From DASPXY01 sp038227745 (GTDB taxonomy: Bacteria; Planctomycetota; Planctomycetia; Gemmatales; Gemmataceae), in assembly GCA_038227745.1 (NCBI GenBank), contig JBBRPS010000198.1:1-13687 (forward strand): 13,687 nucleotides of DNA, read 5' to 3'. Within the stretch, counting starts at the first letter, position 1. The number at the start of each line of letters is the position of its first letter. The translations under genes and the position numbers were made by a program. Shown in pieces: positions 12,799 through 13,687 of this stretch. Below the pieces are notes generated by a model. It worked only from the letters and a program-made list of their open reading frames with translations. It did no database searches and was not told the DNA's origin.

Positions 12799-13455
12799 AT
12801 GGCTACCGCCGCCAAAGTTGGCGCTCGGATCGACAACCTCATCAATGCGGAGCGGTGGGAGGAGGCCCGTACGCTCATCGAGAAAGCCTTGAAGAAAGAG
12901 CCAGAGAACCACTGGTTATGGACGCAACTCGGGGAGACGTACTACGAGCAGGGAGAGTACAAGAAGGCACTGGAGACGTTGCTCAAGTCGAGGGACATCC
13001 TGCCCGACTGCCCGCTTACGCTCTGGCACCTGGCTGGCACTCTGGACGTTCTTGGCGACCACCCTGGCGCCATCCGCCTGTATACATGGCTTCTGCGAAG
13101 CAAGAGGACGCCAGAAGACGACCCGTGTTGGGAAAGCGAAGAGTGGACGGATACCCTCAAAACGGATTGCATTTTTCGGATGGGGATTTGCTTCAAACAC
13201 CTCAAGAAGAACAAACAGGCTGCGCACTGCTTCCGCAAGTATATCGACATCTCTTTACTAGGAATCGAGGGTTCGTACCCGATTGAAGAGGCGCGGAAGC
13301 ACATCCAGGAACTGAACGAGGGCGAACGGGACGCCGCAGCACACGAACTGCAAGAGGCCGCTGACTGGCTCGTGCGCGAGTCAGGAGAAGAAGTCTCCCT
13401 GAACGCTCCTCCAGAACTGGACCGGAAGAGCTTGCAGCAATTGCAAGAAGCCTGA
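12799..13455 (+). CDS. TPR-repeat protein
   Basis: The 218-residue soluble protein has tetratricopeptide helices across about residues 14-100: WEEARTLIEKALKKEPENHW, then LWTQLGETYYEQGEYKKALE, then LWHLAGTLDVLGDHPGAIRL. A further helix pair, FRMGICFKHLKKNKQAAHCF, is at about 126-145, and the C-terminal tail is charged. TPRs bind partner proteins. The ATG at 12799 is chosen because GGGAGG sits eight bases upstream; GTG at 12790, overlapping the previous stop, is the alternative. The acidic Trp-containing insert (about 105-119) is unusual between repeats. GC is about 57% in two counted lines, clearly below the neighbouring genes, which suggests transfer. Its partner is plausibly the basic protein encoded just upstream. 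Confidence 0.85.
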   Translation: MATAAKVGARIDNLINAERWEEARTLIEKALKKEPENHWLWTQLGETYYEQGEYKKALETLLKSRDILPDCPLTLWHLAGTLDVLGDHPGAIRLYTWLLRSKRTPEDDPCWESEEWTDTLKTDCIFRMGICFKHLKKNKQAAHCFRKYIDISLLGIEGSYPIEEARKHIQELNEGERDAAAHELQEAADWLVRESGEEVSLNAPPELDRKSLQQLQEA

Positions 13456-13655
13456 ACGGGACGAATCCGATCAGCGCGGCTCGCGTGGTGCGCCTGGAAG
13501 ATTGAGAGCCGGTCGCTTGACTTCGGTGTGCTCGTCGCCGCGAACGGGTGTGATCGCTCCATTCCACCTGTTTACGCGGGTTTCTTGGCCCTCTGGTTGG
13601 TGAACCCCAGGCCACTCCCCGCTAGCGCCGCTGTTGGCGCTTTGAGGGACGCCTG

Positions 13656-13687
13656 ATGGACTTCGTCCCCGAGCCCACTCAACCAGA
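13656..13687 (+). CDS. possible gene start at the right edge
   Basis: The ATG at 13656 has GAGGG seven bases upstream and opens a frame reading MDFVPEPTQP before the window ends. A six-base-pair hairpin (AGCGCC 13624-13629 with GGCGCT 13636-13641, then TTT) lies just before the ribosome site. Ten codons are too few to identify a product. The 200 bases between the TPR gene and this start hold no other visible gene. Confidence 0.35.
   Translation, partial: MDFVPEPTQP

Noticed and set aside
13202..13615. A 137-codon minus-strand frame at the right end
   Set aside because: Most of it is antisense to the TPR gene and it is rich in Arg and Ser. It has no ribosome site and no domain.

Overview
The window looks like chromosomal DNA from a planctomycete, most likely Gemmataceae or a close relative. 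Coding GC is very high (a 60-base line inside mtaB counts to about 77% by hand). Several proteins resemble planctomycete-type families: a lysine-rich secreted protein, a DUF309-like protein, a stand-alone NusG-like factor and a stand-alone STAS protein. The gaps between genes are full of inverted repeats of a kind I associate with that family. The taxonomic assignment is inference; no rRNA or marker gene is present.

Layout. The left end is a minus-strand cluster: a D-2-hydroxyacid dehydrogenase (759-1766), a secreted Lys-rich protein 16 bases downstream (326-742), a palindromic repeat (210-320), a possible 37-codon leader ORF (45-158), and the first 16 codons of a signal-peptide protein that leaves the window. 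Divergent from this, on the plus strand, is a six-helix membrane class III adenylate cyclase with a HAMP domain. It is followed by a long nested inverted repeat and then mtaB, a tRNA methylthiotransferase. A STAS-domain protein comes next, with its own candidate promoter and a 20-base palindrome over the -10.

The middle is made of small genes. On the minus strand are a cysteine-motif protein that probably starts at ATT and a DUF309-like protein. On the plus strand is a small one-helix protein, which converges on a minus-strand NusG/RfaH-like factor. A compact divergent promoter region near 7922 separates that factor from a NifU C-terminal-domain protein. A cardiolipin synthase with a TTG start follows, then a pair of near-identical hairpins, then a convergent RecD2-type helicase on the minus strand.

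The right end (about 12540-13687) differs in composition, at about 57% GC in two hand-counted lines. It carries a 53-residue, extremely basic small protein tightly coupled to a TPR protein, and a possible new gene start at the very edge.

The genes do not form one pathway. They cover membrane and second-messenger signalling (cyclase, STAS), housekeeping (mtaB, NifU-like, cls, recD2) and transcription elongation control (NusG-like). No mobile element, CRISPR array, rRNA or tRNA gene was recognised. The less explained items are the ATT start, the possible attenuator leader at the left edge, the paired hairpin repeats, and the low-GC basic-protein/TPR pair.
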